Origin: Duganella sp. CF517
GTDB lineage: Bacteria > Pseudomonadota > Gammaproteobacteria > Burkholderiales > Burkholderiaceae_D
Reading direction: 5' to 3'
Length of the DNA stretch: 64,000 bases
Assembly: GCF_900110275.1 (NCBI RefSeq)
Contig: NZ_FODC01000006.1
Location: 62,001-126,000, forward strand
The translations under genes were made by a program, and so were the position numbers. Shown here in pieces: positions 10,670 through 19,055 of this stretch (positions within the stretch are counted from its first letter, which is position 1; every line of letters starts with the position of its first letter). Under the pieces are notes generated by a model, which searched no databases, was not told the DNA's origin, and saw only the letters and a program-made list of their open reading frames with translations.

Positions 10670-11503
10670 TCACGGCGTTCTTTGATGTTTTCTGCGCGCG
10701 AGCTCGGTGGTCGGCGCGACCAGGGCCCGGTACAGCTCGCCGGTGGCGGCGTCCCAGCCGGCCACGGCGCGCTGCTGGCGCCCGACGGTCGCCATGTCGC
10801 CGCGCGCGATCGGCCCGCTCAACGCGGCGGCAGCGCCCAGCCGGAACACATTGGCCATCGATTCGGATGCCAGCGGCTGCGCCATTTGGCGCGCCACCGG
10901 CTCAGGGATGCCGGCGGCCTGGTAGGCGCGCAGCGCGGCGTCCAGCACCGTGACCAGGTAGTTGCTAGCGAAGACGGCGGCCGCGTGGTACACGGTTTTG
11001 GCATCGGCGTCGATCGGCACCGGCTGCGCGCCGATCGCCGTCAAGGCCGGCGTCAGCACGGCCAGCGCGCCGGCGTCGCCTTCGATGCCGCAAAACGTGC
11101 CAGCGAATTGCGCCGCCACCGCCGACGGATCTGCGAAGCTGCGGATCGGGTGCACGCTGGCCACCAGCGCGCCGGCGTCCCGCGCCGGCTGCAACTGGTC
11201 TGAAGCGAGTGCGCCGCTGCAGTGGAACACCACGCCGCCGGCCAGCGGCACGGCGCGGGCCAGCGCGGCGCAGGCGTCGGCGATCTGGTCGTCGCCGACG
11301 GCCAGCACGTGCACCGCCGCCGGTTGCAACTGGTCGTAGCGCTCGACCGCCTGGCCGGCGCCGATGAAGGCCACGCCGTCGCGGGCGGACGCCGCGGAAC
11401 GCGTGAGCACCTGCTGGATGTTGAAGCAGCCTTGCAGCGCGAACAAACGTCCCAGCACGCGGCCCACATGGCCGGCGCCGATCAGGTTCAAACCCGGCGT
11501 CAT
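10670..11503 (-). CDS. Rossmann-like/DUF2520 NAD(P)-binding protein
   Basis: 277 aa. The N-terminus has a dinucleotide-binding fingerprint, LIGAGHVGRVLGRLF (GxGxxG at residues 8-13). It is followed by the DUF2520 helical C-domain with VHPIRSFAD and YHAAAVFASNYLV, as in pyrroline-5-carboxylate-reductase-like proteins of this family. A redox role is likely but the substrate is unknown. Its ATG overlaps the stop of the DUF924 gene (ATGA), so it is translationally coupled as the last gene of a MgtC-DUF924-DUF2520 run. Confidence 0.82.
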   Translation of the reverse strand: MTPGLNLIGAGHVGRVLGRLFALQGCFNIQQVLTRSAASARDGVAFIGAGQAVERYDQLQPAAVHVLAVGDDQIADACAALARAVPLAGGVVFHCSGALASDQLQPARDAGALVASVHPIRSFADPSAVAAQFAGTFCGIEGDAGALAVLTPALTAIGAQPVPIDADAKTVYHAAAVFASNYLVTVLDAALRAYQAAGIPEPVARQMAQPLASESMANVFRLGAAAALSGPIARGDMATVGRQQRAVAGWDAATGELYRALVAPTTELARRKHQRTP

Positions 11504-12114
11504 CAGAATCCCGATCCCGGCTGCTGGAGATAGGCCTGCTCTTCAGCGGTCGAGGGCCGGTTCAGGATCGCGTTCCGGTGCGGGAAACGGCCGAAGCGGC
11601 GGATCACCTCGCGGTGGCGCTGCGCGTAATCGAGCGAGCCGGCGATGCCTTTGAGGGTGGCTTCCGACGCCACATCGCGTTCCTCGTTTTCCATGCCGGT
11701 GTACAGCGCCACGGCCAGCTCCTGCATCGCCATGTCCTCGGCGTGCTCGAACGGCATATACACAAAGCCGCGCTGCAGCGGCGGCAGCGCCTCGTCGTGC
11801 CCGGCGTCGACCATCGCCCGCGCCGCTTGCAGCGCCAGCGCGTCGCCGGCGAAGGCCCGCGGCGTGCCGCGATGGACGTTGCGGGTGAACTGGTCGAGCA
11901 CCACGATGCGCGCCAGTTGCGATCGCGGTCCCTCCGCGTCCCATTCCAGCAGGCCGCCGGCCAGCGCCTGATCGATCAAGGCGCCGAAACGGTCGCCGAT
12001 TTCGCGGTCGAAGGCGTCGTCCTTCTGGAACCACTCGCGGCGCGGGGCGTCGGCCGGCTGGCCGGGACCGGGCCGGAACCAGAAATCGAATACGGCTTGG
12101 GCTTGTTCGTTCAT
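11503..12114 (-). CDS. DUF924 family protein
   Basis: 203 aa starting MNEQAQAVFDFWFRPG. DUF924 hallmarks are the FDFWF start, EWFQKDDAFDREIGDRFG, the segment VVLDQFTRNVHRGTPRAFA, and RGFVYMPFEHAED. The family is mostly helical with TPR-like character and no known biochemical activity. It overlaps the following DUF2520 gene by four bases and starts 4 bases after the MgtC gene ends, suggesting one transcript. Confidence 0.85.
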   Translation of the reverse strand: MNEQAQAVFDFWFRPGPGQPADAPRREWFQKDDAFDREIGDRFGALIDQALAGGLLEWDAEGPRSQLARIVVLDQFTRNVHRGTPRAFAGDALALQAARAMVDAGHDEALPPLQRGFVYMPFEHAEDMAMQELAVALYTGMENEERDVASEATLKGIAGSLDYAQRHREVIRRFGRFPHRNAILNRPSTAEEQAYLQQPGSGF

Positions 12115-12118
12115 CGTC

Positions 12119-12865
12119 TTAATTCCTTGCGTGCGACAGTTGGAAGCTGTGGATGCCGTCGAATGCGGCCAGTTCGGCCGACAGCACCGACATCGGCGCG
12201 CCACTGCGCTTGCTCAATGCGATGGCGACGAAGCGCCACTCCTGCTGGCCGCCGTCGCTGCCGATCATCAGCGAGCCGCCGGCGATCTCGTAGCCGCGCT
12301 GCAGCGCCATGGCCCGCAGCGCCGGCTCCTGCGGCATGTAGCCGGCCTTGAAGCGCATCGTGATCGCGATCGCGTGCCGCGACGGCAGCCACGCCTCCAC
12401 GCGGGTCAGGAACACCATCGATCCCGCGCACAATATCGCCAGGCCGATCGCACCCAGATAGAAGCCCACGCCCACCATGACGCCGATCACCGACGAGGCC
12501 CAGATCGATGCGGCCGTGGTCAGGCCGCTGATGTTGAAGCCCTCGCGCATGATCACGCCGGCGCCGAGGAAGCCGATACCGGTGACGATGCCCTGTACGA
12601 TGCGGGTCGGGTCGGAATTGATCAGGTACTGCGACACGTGGCCGCCGAACCAGTGCCCGGGATAGCCGCCGATGACGGTGAGCGCGGCCGACGCCATGCA
12701 CACCAGCCCATAGGTGCGCATGCCAGCCGCGCGGCCATGGTACGAGCGCTCGTAGCCGACCATCAGCCCCAGTGCCAGCGCACCCAGTAGATTCAACAGG
12801 ATCACGGCGTTGGTCGCCAGTTCGGCGTGCGACCAGTAGGCACTCAGGAAATCGATGGCGGGCAT
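12119..12865 (-). CDS. MgtC/SapB family inner-membrane protein
   Basis: 248 aa. Five N-terminal hydrophobic helices carry the MgtC motifs LGLMVGYERS, RTYGLVCMASA, and GIGFLGAGVIMREG...GLTTAASIW. A cytosolic C-domain of about 90 residues follows. MgtC proteins in pathogens restrain the F1Fo ATP synthase and support growth at low Mg2+. Members with a C-domain are common in non-pathogens, where the role is unclear. First gene of the run with DUF924 and DUF2520. Confidence 0.88.
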   Translation of the reverse strand: MPAIDFLSAYWSHAELATNAVILLNLLGALALGLMVGYERSYHGRAAGMRTYGLVCMASAALTVIGGYPGHWFGGHVSQYLINSDPTRIVQGIVTGIGFLGAGVIMREGFNISGLTTAASIWASSVIGVMVGVGFYLGAIGLAILCAGSMVFLTRVEAWLPSRHAIAITMRFKAGYMPQEPALRAMALQRGYEIAGGSLMIGSDGGQQEWRFVAIALSKRSGAPMSVLSAELAAFDGIHSFQLSHARN

Positions 12866-12874
12866 GTCGAGCCT

Positions 12875-13138
12875 TTATTCTTTGGGTGCTTTTTTGACAA
12901 GCTGCTTTTCGAACGCCACATCGAGCTTGCTGACGCGCCGTGGCGGGCCGGGCGAGATGCCGTTGACGAAGGCGACGAAGTCGTCGAGCTCCTGCGGCGC
13001 GCACAGCGGCGGCTGGCCGGGGCCCTCGGTCAGGAAGAAGTGGCCGCTGGCGGTGCGCGACATCGAATACTTGGCGTTGCCGCTGCGGACCTTGAGGCGG
13101 TCGACGGCCGACGTGGCCCGGGTTGCGCGGCCGCTCAT
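12875..13138 (-). CDS. Small conserved hypothetical protein, 87 aa
   Basis: No family recognised. The start ATG at 13138 overlaps the aminopeptidase stop (ATGA), and this coupling is the main reason to accept it. The protein is soluble and basic at both ends, with a central acidic helix PQELDDFVAFVNGI and a Lys-rich tail. It lies between the Xaa-Pro aminopeptidase and mgtC on the same strand. Confidence 0.6.
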   Translation of the reverse strand: MSGRATRATSAVDRLKVRSGNAKYSMSRTASGHFFLTEGPGQPPLCAPQELDDFVAFVNGISPGPPRRVSKLDVAFEKQLVKKAPKE

Positions 13139-14949
13139 AGCGCCACCGTGCGGTTTTCCAGCCAGGCCAGCGCGTCGCCGGACAGCAGCGGCAGCAAACG
13201 GCTGCGCACCGTGGCGTGGTAGTCGTTGAGCCAGCGCTTTTCGTCGTCGCGCAGCAGCGACGGCTCGATGCAGCGGGTGTCGATCGGGCACAGGGTCAGC
13301 GTTTCGAACTGCAGGAAGTCGCCGAACTCGGTCTGGCCGGCCGGTTTGTTGAGCACCAGGTTTTCAATCCGGATGCCCCATTTGCCCGGGCGGTAAAGGC
13401 CCGGTTCTATCGATGTGATCATGCCTGGTTCCATAGCGGTGTGCGGCTCCGGCATCGCCGATTGCGAGATCGACTGCGGGCCTTCGTGCACGTTGAGAAA
13501 ATAGCCGACGCCATGGCCGGTGCCGTGGCCGAAATCGAGCCCTTCGGCCCATAGCGGCGCGCGGGCGATGGCGTCGAGCATCGGGGATTTGGTCCCGCGC
13601 GGGAAGCGCGCGGACGACAGCGCGATGACGCCCTTGAGCACCAATGTGAAGTCGCGTTTATGTTCGGCTGTGATGGCGCCGACGGCCACCACGCGCGTGA
13701 TGTCGGTGGTGCCGCCCAAATACTGGCCGCCGGAGTCGATCAGCAGCAGGCCGTCGCCTTCGATCACGGCGTGGTGCGCCTCGCTGGCGCGGTAGTGCAT
13801 GATTGCGCCGTTGGCGCGGAAGCCGGCGATGGTGGCGAAACTCGGACTGATAAAGCCCGGCCGGCGCGCGCGCGCCGCCGTGATGTGGCGGTCGATCGCC
13901 AGTTCGGTCAGCGGTGCGCGCTGCGGATCGGCCAGCGTCTGCTCCAGCCAGGTGAAGAACTCGCACAGCGCGGCGCCGTCCTGCTCCATCGTCGCGCGGA
14001 TGTGGCTTGCATCCTGCTCGCTCTTCTGCGATTTGGCGAAGGTGGTGGCGTTGACCGCCTCGATCACGCGCACTTGCGCCGGCACGCACTGGCGGGTGCC
14101 GAAGGTGACACGGCGCGGGTCCATCAACAAGGCGGCGTCGTGCGGCAAATCGGCCAGCGCGCCGGCGATGGCGCCATAGGGTGCCATATAAATATCCTGC
14201 TCCGCCAACCGCTTAATCAATTCGGGGGCGATTTTGCCGTCGGCGACGAACAGGGTCGCGCGGGTCGGCGTGATCAGCGCGTGCGCCAGGAACACCGGAT
14301 TGAAATTGACGTCGGCGCCGCGCAGGTTGAACAGGTAGGCGATATCGTCCAGGGTCGAGATCAGGTGCCGATCGGCGCCCAGCCGCTGCATCGCGTCGCG
14401 CAACTCCGCCAGTTTGGCGCCGCGGGTTTTCGACGCGTACGGCGGCAGGTGTTCGTAGACCGGCGCGGCCGGCAGGTCGGGACGATCGGGCCAAATCTCG
14501 GCGAGCGGATCGAGGTCGGTGCGCAGGGTGACGCCGTTGGCTTCCAGCGCTTGGCGCAGCAGGCGCGCGATCGCCAGGCCCAGTACCGCACCGTCGACGG
14601 CCAGGGTTTGGCCGGCTTGCAGGTTGGCGGCCAGCCAGTCAACGTACTGCACGCTGGCGCCGGAGGTGAGCTTCATCAGCTGGATCGACGTGCCGGCCAA
14701 TTCTTGCTCGGCCTGGGTCCAGTAGCGGGCGTCGGTCCAGACGCCGGCAAAATCGGCGGTGATGATGAAGGTGCCGACGGAGCCGGTGAAACCGGACAGC
14801 CATTCGCGGCCCTTCCAGCGGGCCGGCAGGTATTCGGACAGGTGCGGATCGGCTGAAGGCACCATCATCGCGTCGATCCGGCGCTGGCGCATCGCGGCGC
14901 GCAACAGCGCCAGGCGCTCGGTGACGTGGGTGTTCTGTGAAGTATCCAT
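13135..14949 (-). CDS. Xaa-Pro aminopeptidase (M24B, aminopeptidase P)
   Basis: 604-aa member of the long (eukaryote-type, three-domain) aminopeptidase P group, which removes the N-terminal residue from X-Pro peptides in the cytosol. Two creatinase-like N-domains precede the pita-bread catalytic domain. Metal ligands are visible as Asp in LLIDSGGQY, Asp in GGTTDITR, His in GHGTGHGVG, Glu in TSIEPGLY and Glu in RIENLVL. I chose MDTSQNTHVTERLALLR at 14949, since the 12 residues possible upstream look non-native. Followed by a coupled 87-aa gene. Confidence 0.93.
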   Translation of the reverse strand: MDTSQNTHVTERLALLRAAMRQRRIDAMMVPSADPHLSEYLPARWKGREWLSGFTGSVGTFIITADFAGVWTDARYWTQAEQELAGTSIQLMKLTSGASVQYVDWLAANLQAGQTLAVDGAVLGLAIARLLRQALEANGVTLRTDLDPLAEIWPDRPDLPAAPVYEHLPPYASKTRGAKLAELRDAMQRLGADRHLISTLDDIAYLFNLRGADVNFNPVFLAHALITPTRATLFVADGKIAPELIKRLAEQDIYMAPYGAIAGALADLPHDAALLMDPRRVTFGTRQCVPAQVRVIEAVNATTFAKSQKSEQDASHIRATMEQDGAALCEFFTWLEQTLADPQRAPLTELAIDRHITAARARRPGFISPSFATIAGFRANGAIMHYRASEAHHAVIEGDGLLLIDSGGQYLGGTTDITRVVAVGAITAEHKRDFTLVLKGVIALSSARFPRGTKSPMLDAIARAPLWAEGLDFGHGTGHGVGYFLNVHEGPQSISQSAMPEPHTAMEPGMITSIEPGLYRPGKWGIRIENLVLNKPAGQTEFGDFLQFETLTLCPIDTRCIEPSLLRDDEKRWLNDYHATVRSRLLPLLSGDALAWLENRTVAL

Positions 14950-15240
14950 GGGTAGCTTGAATCCGGTGCGCCGCCACTGCGGCATAGCTTGTCGCTATGA
15001 TACCGCGAATACCGCCATCGCCCGGCGCGGCTGGTGGTCGCCGTTCACCTCGGCGTGCGCAGGCAGCCGGCAATTAGTGCCGCCGTCGAAGAACTCTTGG
15101 AGCAGAGCTTTAATTCGACCTTCCTTCGACAAATCAGAAAAAGCCTCGGCATGTGAATTGGCCACAGGATGCGCGAGTTGTTCGATATCGACTGGTCCCC
15201 GATATAAGCGTAGCTGGAAGCAAAAATAAGGCGGGCGGCA
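14950..15240. other. Region without a clear gene between the aminopeptidase and the SDR remnant
   Basis: No complete gene is evident. One leftward stretch (about 15000-15200) reads as protein-like sequence (VDIEQLAHPVANSHAEAF...IKALLQEFFDGG) with no start context or recognised family. The opposite strand over part of it also reads plausibly (AISAAVEELLEQSFNS). I take it as degraded coding sequence of unknown origin. Confidence 0.35.
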
Positions 15241-15445
15241 CACTATTCCGGTATCGATATTCTGGTGAATAACATGACACCGATGCGCTCAACGATTTCT
15301 TTCGCCTCGGACGAGGGTTGGCAACGCATGTTTCAAGTAAATGGAAAGCGGCCATCATCAGGTTATCTCTATTTCCAGCGAAGACGGCATTTGCATGCTA
15401 CTCGTGCCAAGTATTGGCGCGTATCCGCCAAATTCCGGCACGAGG
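15241..15445 (+). pseudogene. Decayed short-chain dehydrogenase/reductase fragment
   Basis: Reading rightward, the frame at 15241 gives HYSGIDILVNNMTPMR and then DEGWQRMFQVN, which match the NNAG region and the W-x-x-(x)-F-x-VN helix of classical SDRs. The next SDR element, VISISSEDGI then VPSIGAYPP (the ISS...Y-x-x-x-K catalytic region), appears about 20 codons too early and in the +1 shifted frame, with the Lys position lost. There is no Rossmann N-terminus and no C-terminus. So it carries a deletion, a frameshift and truncation at both ends. It abuts the 3' end of the Crp/Fnr gene. Confidence 0.7.
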
Positions 15446-15447
15446 TC

Positions 15448-16137
15448 TCATACTTCGTAGCGCCGCAGGCCTTCCAGATCGAGTATGCGAATGCCGCCGT
15501 AGTCGACGCGCAGCAAGCCTTGCTTCTCCAGCAAATGTAAAGCCTGATGCGCGCGCTGGCGTGACGCGCCGGAAAGCAGGCCCAACTCTTCCTGCGATAT
15601 TTGAATCAGTTTTTCCAGGCCGGGATAAAGGTGGGAATTAAACATCGACGCCAGGCAGCGGGCCACCCGCGTATCGGGATTTAGCAGGCGGTCGTTTTCC
15701 ACCATTCCGATAAACTGCCCTAGACGTTCGTTCAATTGCATTAGCAGGAATCGCGTAAAAGGCAAACTGGAATCCAACAGCCACATAAACGTCGCGGCCG
15801 GCATGCGCGCGATGCGGGCATCGCGCAACGCCATCGCATCGTATTTAAGAATCTCGTTCTTTAATATGGAACCTTCGCCAAACCAGCCGCCGGCCGGCAC
15901 GCCGGTAAAAGTCACGCTTTTACCGGAACGCGAAAAATTATTCATCTTGACCATGCCGTCGATAATACCGAGCCAATTCTCGACCATATCTCCCTTGCGG
16001 CAAACATAACCTCCCTTGGGCACGAAGGTTTCAAATGTATCGGCCTCGACGCGCGCCATTTGTTCCGGCGTCAGGCTTTGCGCCCAGATTGCGGACCGCA
16101 AAGCTTCCTTCAGGGAGATCGGATGTTGGTCAGGCAT
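15448..16137 (-). CDS. Crp/Fnr family transcription regulator
   Basis: 229 aa. N-terminal cyclic-nucleotide-binding-type barrel (PKGGYVCRKGDMVENWLGIIDGMVKM, GGWFGEGSIL), a dimerisation helix, then a winged helix-turn-helix with recognition helix SGASRQRAHQALHLLEKQG near residues 190-210. No Fnr-type Cys cluster is seen at the N-terminus, so oxygen sensing through an Fe-S cluster is unlikely and the ligand is unknown. It is divergent from the CoA-ligase/Liv operon with 126 bp between. Two inverted repeats in that gap make it a plausible regulator of the operon and of itself. Confidence 0.87.
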   Translation of the reverse strand: MPDQHPISLKEALRSAIWAQSLTPEQMARVEADTFETFVPKGGYVCRKGDMVENWLGIIDGMVKMNNFSRSGKSVTFTGVPAGGWFGEGSILKNEILKYDAMALRDARIARMPAATFMWLLDSSLPFTRFLLMQLNERLGQFIGMVENDRLLNPDTRVARCLASMFNSHLYPGLEKLIQISQEELGLLSGASRQRAHQALHLLEKQGLLRVDYGGIRILDLEGLRRYEV

Positions 16138-16168
16138 TATTGCGTCGCACCATAGAAAAGTCGGTCAA

Positions 16169-16186
16169 TTGTCATCGAAACGACAA
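16169..16186. promoter_or_regulatory. Inverted repeat, candidate Crp/Fnr-family operator
   Basis: TTGTC-N8-GACAA lies 32 bases upstream of the crp/fnr-like start and 78 bases before the acyl-CoA synthetase. Arm size and spacing are of the order used by Crp/Fnr dimers, although the sequence is not the classic Fnr or Crp site. Confidence 0.4.
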
Positions 16187-16227
16187 CGCAGGTCTTTGTG
16201 TCAGGCTAATATCATCACACAAGAAGC

Positions 16228-16241
16228 TGTACACAAGTACA
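16228..16241. promoter_or_regulatory. Perfect inverted repeat TGTAC-ACAA-GTACA upstream of the ligase/Liv operon
   Basis: A 14-bp palindrome with 5-bp arms and 4-bp spacer, 22 bases before the GTG start of the synthetase gene. It could be an operator placed to block initiation or elongation. The binding protein is unknown; the divergent regulator is one candidate. Confidence 0.4.
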
Positions 16242-16263
16242 AGAAAAGCAACCGGAGACACTG

Positions 16264-18207
16264 GTGCAAAACAATCAAGAGACTTTTCCTCGCCGTCTGC
16301 TCGCGCACGGCCAGGTCAGACCAGGCAAACCCGCGTTCCGCGAAAAACACCTGGGGATCTGGCAAAGCTGGAACTGGGCGCAGGTGAACGACGAAGTGCG
16401 CGCCTTGGCCTGCGGGCTGGCGGCGCTGGGCTTCGAGCGCGGCATGAACCTGGCCATCATCGGCGACAACCGCCCGCGCCTGTATTGGGCGATGCTGGCC
16501 GCGCAGTGCCTCGGTGGCGTGCCGGTGCCGCTGTACCAGGACGCTCCCGCCGCCGACATGGCCTACGTGCTGGAAAACGCCGAGATCCACTACGCCATCG
16601 TCGAAGACCAGGAACAGGTCGACAAGTTGATGGAACTGCAAACGTTGTACCCGCACATCCGCCACATCGCCTACGACGACGAACGCGGCATGCGCCACTA
16701 CCGCCAACCAGGTTTGCTGTCCTTCGCCCGCCTGCAGGAGCTGGGGCGCGACTGGGACAAAGCCCATCCCGGCATGTTCGACGCCGCCGTCGATGCCGGC
16801 CAGGGCGGCGACAACGCCATCATCCTCTACACCTCCGGCACCACCGGCAAGCCGAAAGGCGTGTGCCAGACCCACGCCGCGCTGATCGCGGCCGGCACCG
16901 GCGGCGTCGGTTTCGAGCACCTCACCGACGCGGAAGACATCCTGTCCTACCTGCCGATGGCGTGGGTGGGCGATTGCCTGTTCTCGTTCGCCCAGGCGAT
17001 GACGGCCGGTTTCACCGTCAACTGCCCCGAATCCGGGGACACCGTCATGACCGACATGCGCGAAATCGGTCCCACTTATTACTTCGCCCCGCCGCGCGTG
17101 TTCGAGAACATGCTCACTACCGTGATGATACGGATGGAGGACGCCGGCGCCATCAAACGCGCCATGTTCCATTACTTCATGGCGGTGGCGCGCCGCAGCG
17201 GCGCGGCGATTTTGGACGGCAAAGCGGTGCCGCTGGCCGACCGCCTGTCTTATGCGCTGGGCCGGGTGCTGGTCTACGGACCGCTGAAAAACGTGCTCGG
17301 ATTGTCGCGTGTGAGGGTCGCCTACACCGCCGGCGCCGCGATAGGACCCGATCTGTTCCGCTTCTATCGCTCCATCGGCGTCAATCTAAAGCAGTTTTAC
17401 GGCTCGACCGAAACCTGCGCCTATATTTGCCTGCAACCGGACGGCCAGATCAAATTCGACAGCGTCGGCCTGCCGGCGCCCGGCGTGGAGGTCAAACTGG
17501 CCGACAACGGCGAGGTGCTGGTGAAATCGCCAACACTGATGGATTGCTATTACAAGCGTCCCGACGCCACCCGCGAGGCGATTGACGCGCAGGGCTACTT
17601 CCACACCGGCGACGCCGGTTTGTTCGATCCCGAAGGCCATCTGAAAATCATCGACCGCGCGGCGGACGTCGGCCGGATGCGCGGCGGCGCCATCTTCGCG
17701 CCGAACTACATCGAGAACAAACTCAAGTTCTTCCCGTTCATCAAAGAGGCGGTGGCGTTCGGACATGAGCGCGACGAAGTCTGCGCCTTCATCAATATCG
17801 ACATCGAGGCCGTCGGCAACTGGGCCGAACGGCGCGGCATCGCCTATTCCGGCTACACGGACCTGGCGGCGCATCCGCAAGTCTATGGCCTGGTCCGCGA
17901 CTGCATCGAGCAGGTCAACGCCGACCTGGCCGCCGAGCCGATGATGGGCGACACGCAAATCCACCGCTATCTGGTGCTGCACAAGGAGCTCGATCCCGAC
18001 GACGACGAATTGACGCGCACCCGCAAGGTGCGGCGCAAATTCATCGCCGAGAAGTACGCGGTGCTGATCGATGCCCTCTACGGCGGTAAGCCGTCGCAAT
18101 ACATCGAGACGCAGGTGAAGTTCGAGGATGGCCGAACGGGCCTGGTGGCGGCGGATCTGAAGATAGAGCGCTGCAAGACCTTCCCCGCGGTCCAAGCAGC
18201 GGCATGA
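16264..18207 (+). CDS. AMP-forming long-chain acyl-CoA synthetase (ACSL-type)
   Basis: 647 aa, GTG start with GGAG just upstream. Activates a carboxylic acid as acyl-AMP and transfers it to CoA in the cytosol. ATP motif YTSGTTGKPKG near residues 191-201; adenine motif FYGSTETCAY; hinge/ATP-binding Asp in YFHTGDAG and IDRAADVGRMRGG. The form resembles the FAA1/ACSL branch used by bacterial Liv-linked ligases rather than E. coli FadD. Substrate could be a long-chain or aromatic acid. First gene of an eight-gene operon; its stop overlaps livG (ATGA). Confidence 0.88.
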   Translation: MQNNQETFPRRLLAHGQVRPGKPAFREKHLGIWQSWNWAQVNDEVRALACGLAALGFERGMNLAIIGDNRPRLYWAMLAAQCLGGVPVPLYQDAPAADMAYVLENAEIHYAIVEDQEQVDKLMELQTLYPHIRHIAYDDERGMRHYRQPGLLSFARLQELGRDWDKAHPGMFDAAVDAGQGGDNAIILYTSGTTGKPKGVCQTHAALIAAGTGGVGFEHLTDAEDILSYLPMAWVGDCLFSFAQAMTAGFTVNCPESGDTVMTDMREIGPTYYFAPPRVFENMLTTVMIRMEDAGAIKRAMFHYFMAVARRSGAAILDGKAVPLADRLSYALGRVLVYGPLKNVLGLSRVRVAYTAGAAIGPDLFRFYRSIGVNLKQFYGSTETCAYICLQPDGQIKFDSVGLPAPGVEVKLADNGEVLVKSPTLMDCYYKRPDATREAIDAQGYFHTGDAGLFDPEGHLKIIDRAADVGRMRGGAIFAPNYIENKLKFFPFIKEAVAFGHERDEVCAFINIDIEAVGNWAERRGIAYSGYTDLAAHPQVYGLVRDCIEQVNADLAAEPMMGDTQIHRYLVLHKELDPDDDELTRTRKVRRKFIAEKYAVLIDALYGGKPSQYIETQVKFEDGRTGLVAADLKIERCKTFPAVQAAA

Positions 18208-19055
18208 CGGAGAGCGCGACCATGCAGATGAACGAACCAGACGCCCACTTCGGCGCACACATTGGTGGCGGGCGCCGCGTCATCGGCGACGTGATCCTCG
18301 ACCTGAAAAACATCTCGCTGTCATTCGGCGGCGTGAAGGCGCTAACCGATATCTCCTTCGACGTGAGGAAGCACGAGATCCGCGCCATCATCGGCCCCAA
18401 TGGCGCCGGCAAAAGTTCGATGCTCAACGTGATCAACGGCGTCTATCGCCCGCAACAAGGCGAGATCGTTTTTCGCGGCCAGCACCGCAAGAACATGGAT
18501 TGCCACAGCGCCGCCAAGGCGGGCATCGCGCGCACCTTCCAGAATATCGCGCTGTTCAAGGGGATGACGGTCCTCGACAACATCATGACCGGCCGTAACC
18601 TGAAGATGAAGTCCAACTTCCTGATGCAGGCGCTGTACTGGGGACCGGCGCGGCGCGAAGAGGTCGCGCACCGCGTCAAGGCCGAGGAGATCATCGATTT
18701 CCTGGAGATCCAGGCGATCCGCAAAACGCCCGTTGGACGCCTGCCCTACGGCCTGCAAAAGCGCGTGGAGCTGGGCCGCGCGCTGGCCGCCGAGCCGGAG
18801 ATACTGCTGCTGGACGAGCCGATGGCCGGCATGAACGTCGAAGAAAAGCAGGACATGTGCCGTTTTATCCTCGACGTCAACGACCAATTCGGCACCACCA
18901 TCGTCTTGATCGAGCACGATATGGGCGTAGTGATGGATATCTCGGACCGCGTGGTGGTGCTCGACTACGGCCGCAAGATCGGCGACGGCACGCCGGACCA
19001 GGTGCGCGGCAATCAGGATGTGATCAACGCCTATCTTGGAGTCGCCCACGAATGA
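18204..19055 (+). CDS. Liv-type ABC transporter ATP-binding protein (LivG-like)
   Basis: 283 aa ATPase of a branched-chain-amino-acid-type importer. Walker A GPNGAGKS, Q-loop ARTFQNIALF, LivG-type signature LPYGLQKRVELGRAL, Walker B EILLLDEPMAG, H-loop IEHDMGVVM. About 30 residues precede the first strand, longer than E. coli LivG. It overlaps the synthetase upstream and LivH downstream by ATGA, so stoichiometric coupled translation is likely. The neighbouring CoA ligases argue for a carboxylate rather than an amino acid as cargo. Confidence 0.93.
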   Translation: MTESATMQMNEPDAHFGAHIGGGRRVIGDVILDLKNISLSFGGVKALTDISFDVRKHEIRAIIGPNGAGKSSMLNVINGVYRPQQGEIVFRGQHRKNMDCHSAAKAGIARTFQNIALFKGMTVLDNIMTGRNLKMKSNFLMQALYWGPARREEVAHRVKAEEIIDFLEIQAIRKTPVGRLPYGLQKRVELGRALAAEPEILLLDEPMAGMNVEEKQDMCRFILDVNDQFGTTIVLIEHDMGVVMDISDRVVVLDYGRKIGDGTPDQVRGNQDVINAYLGVAHE

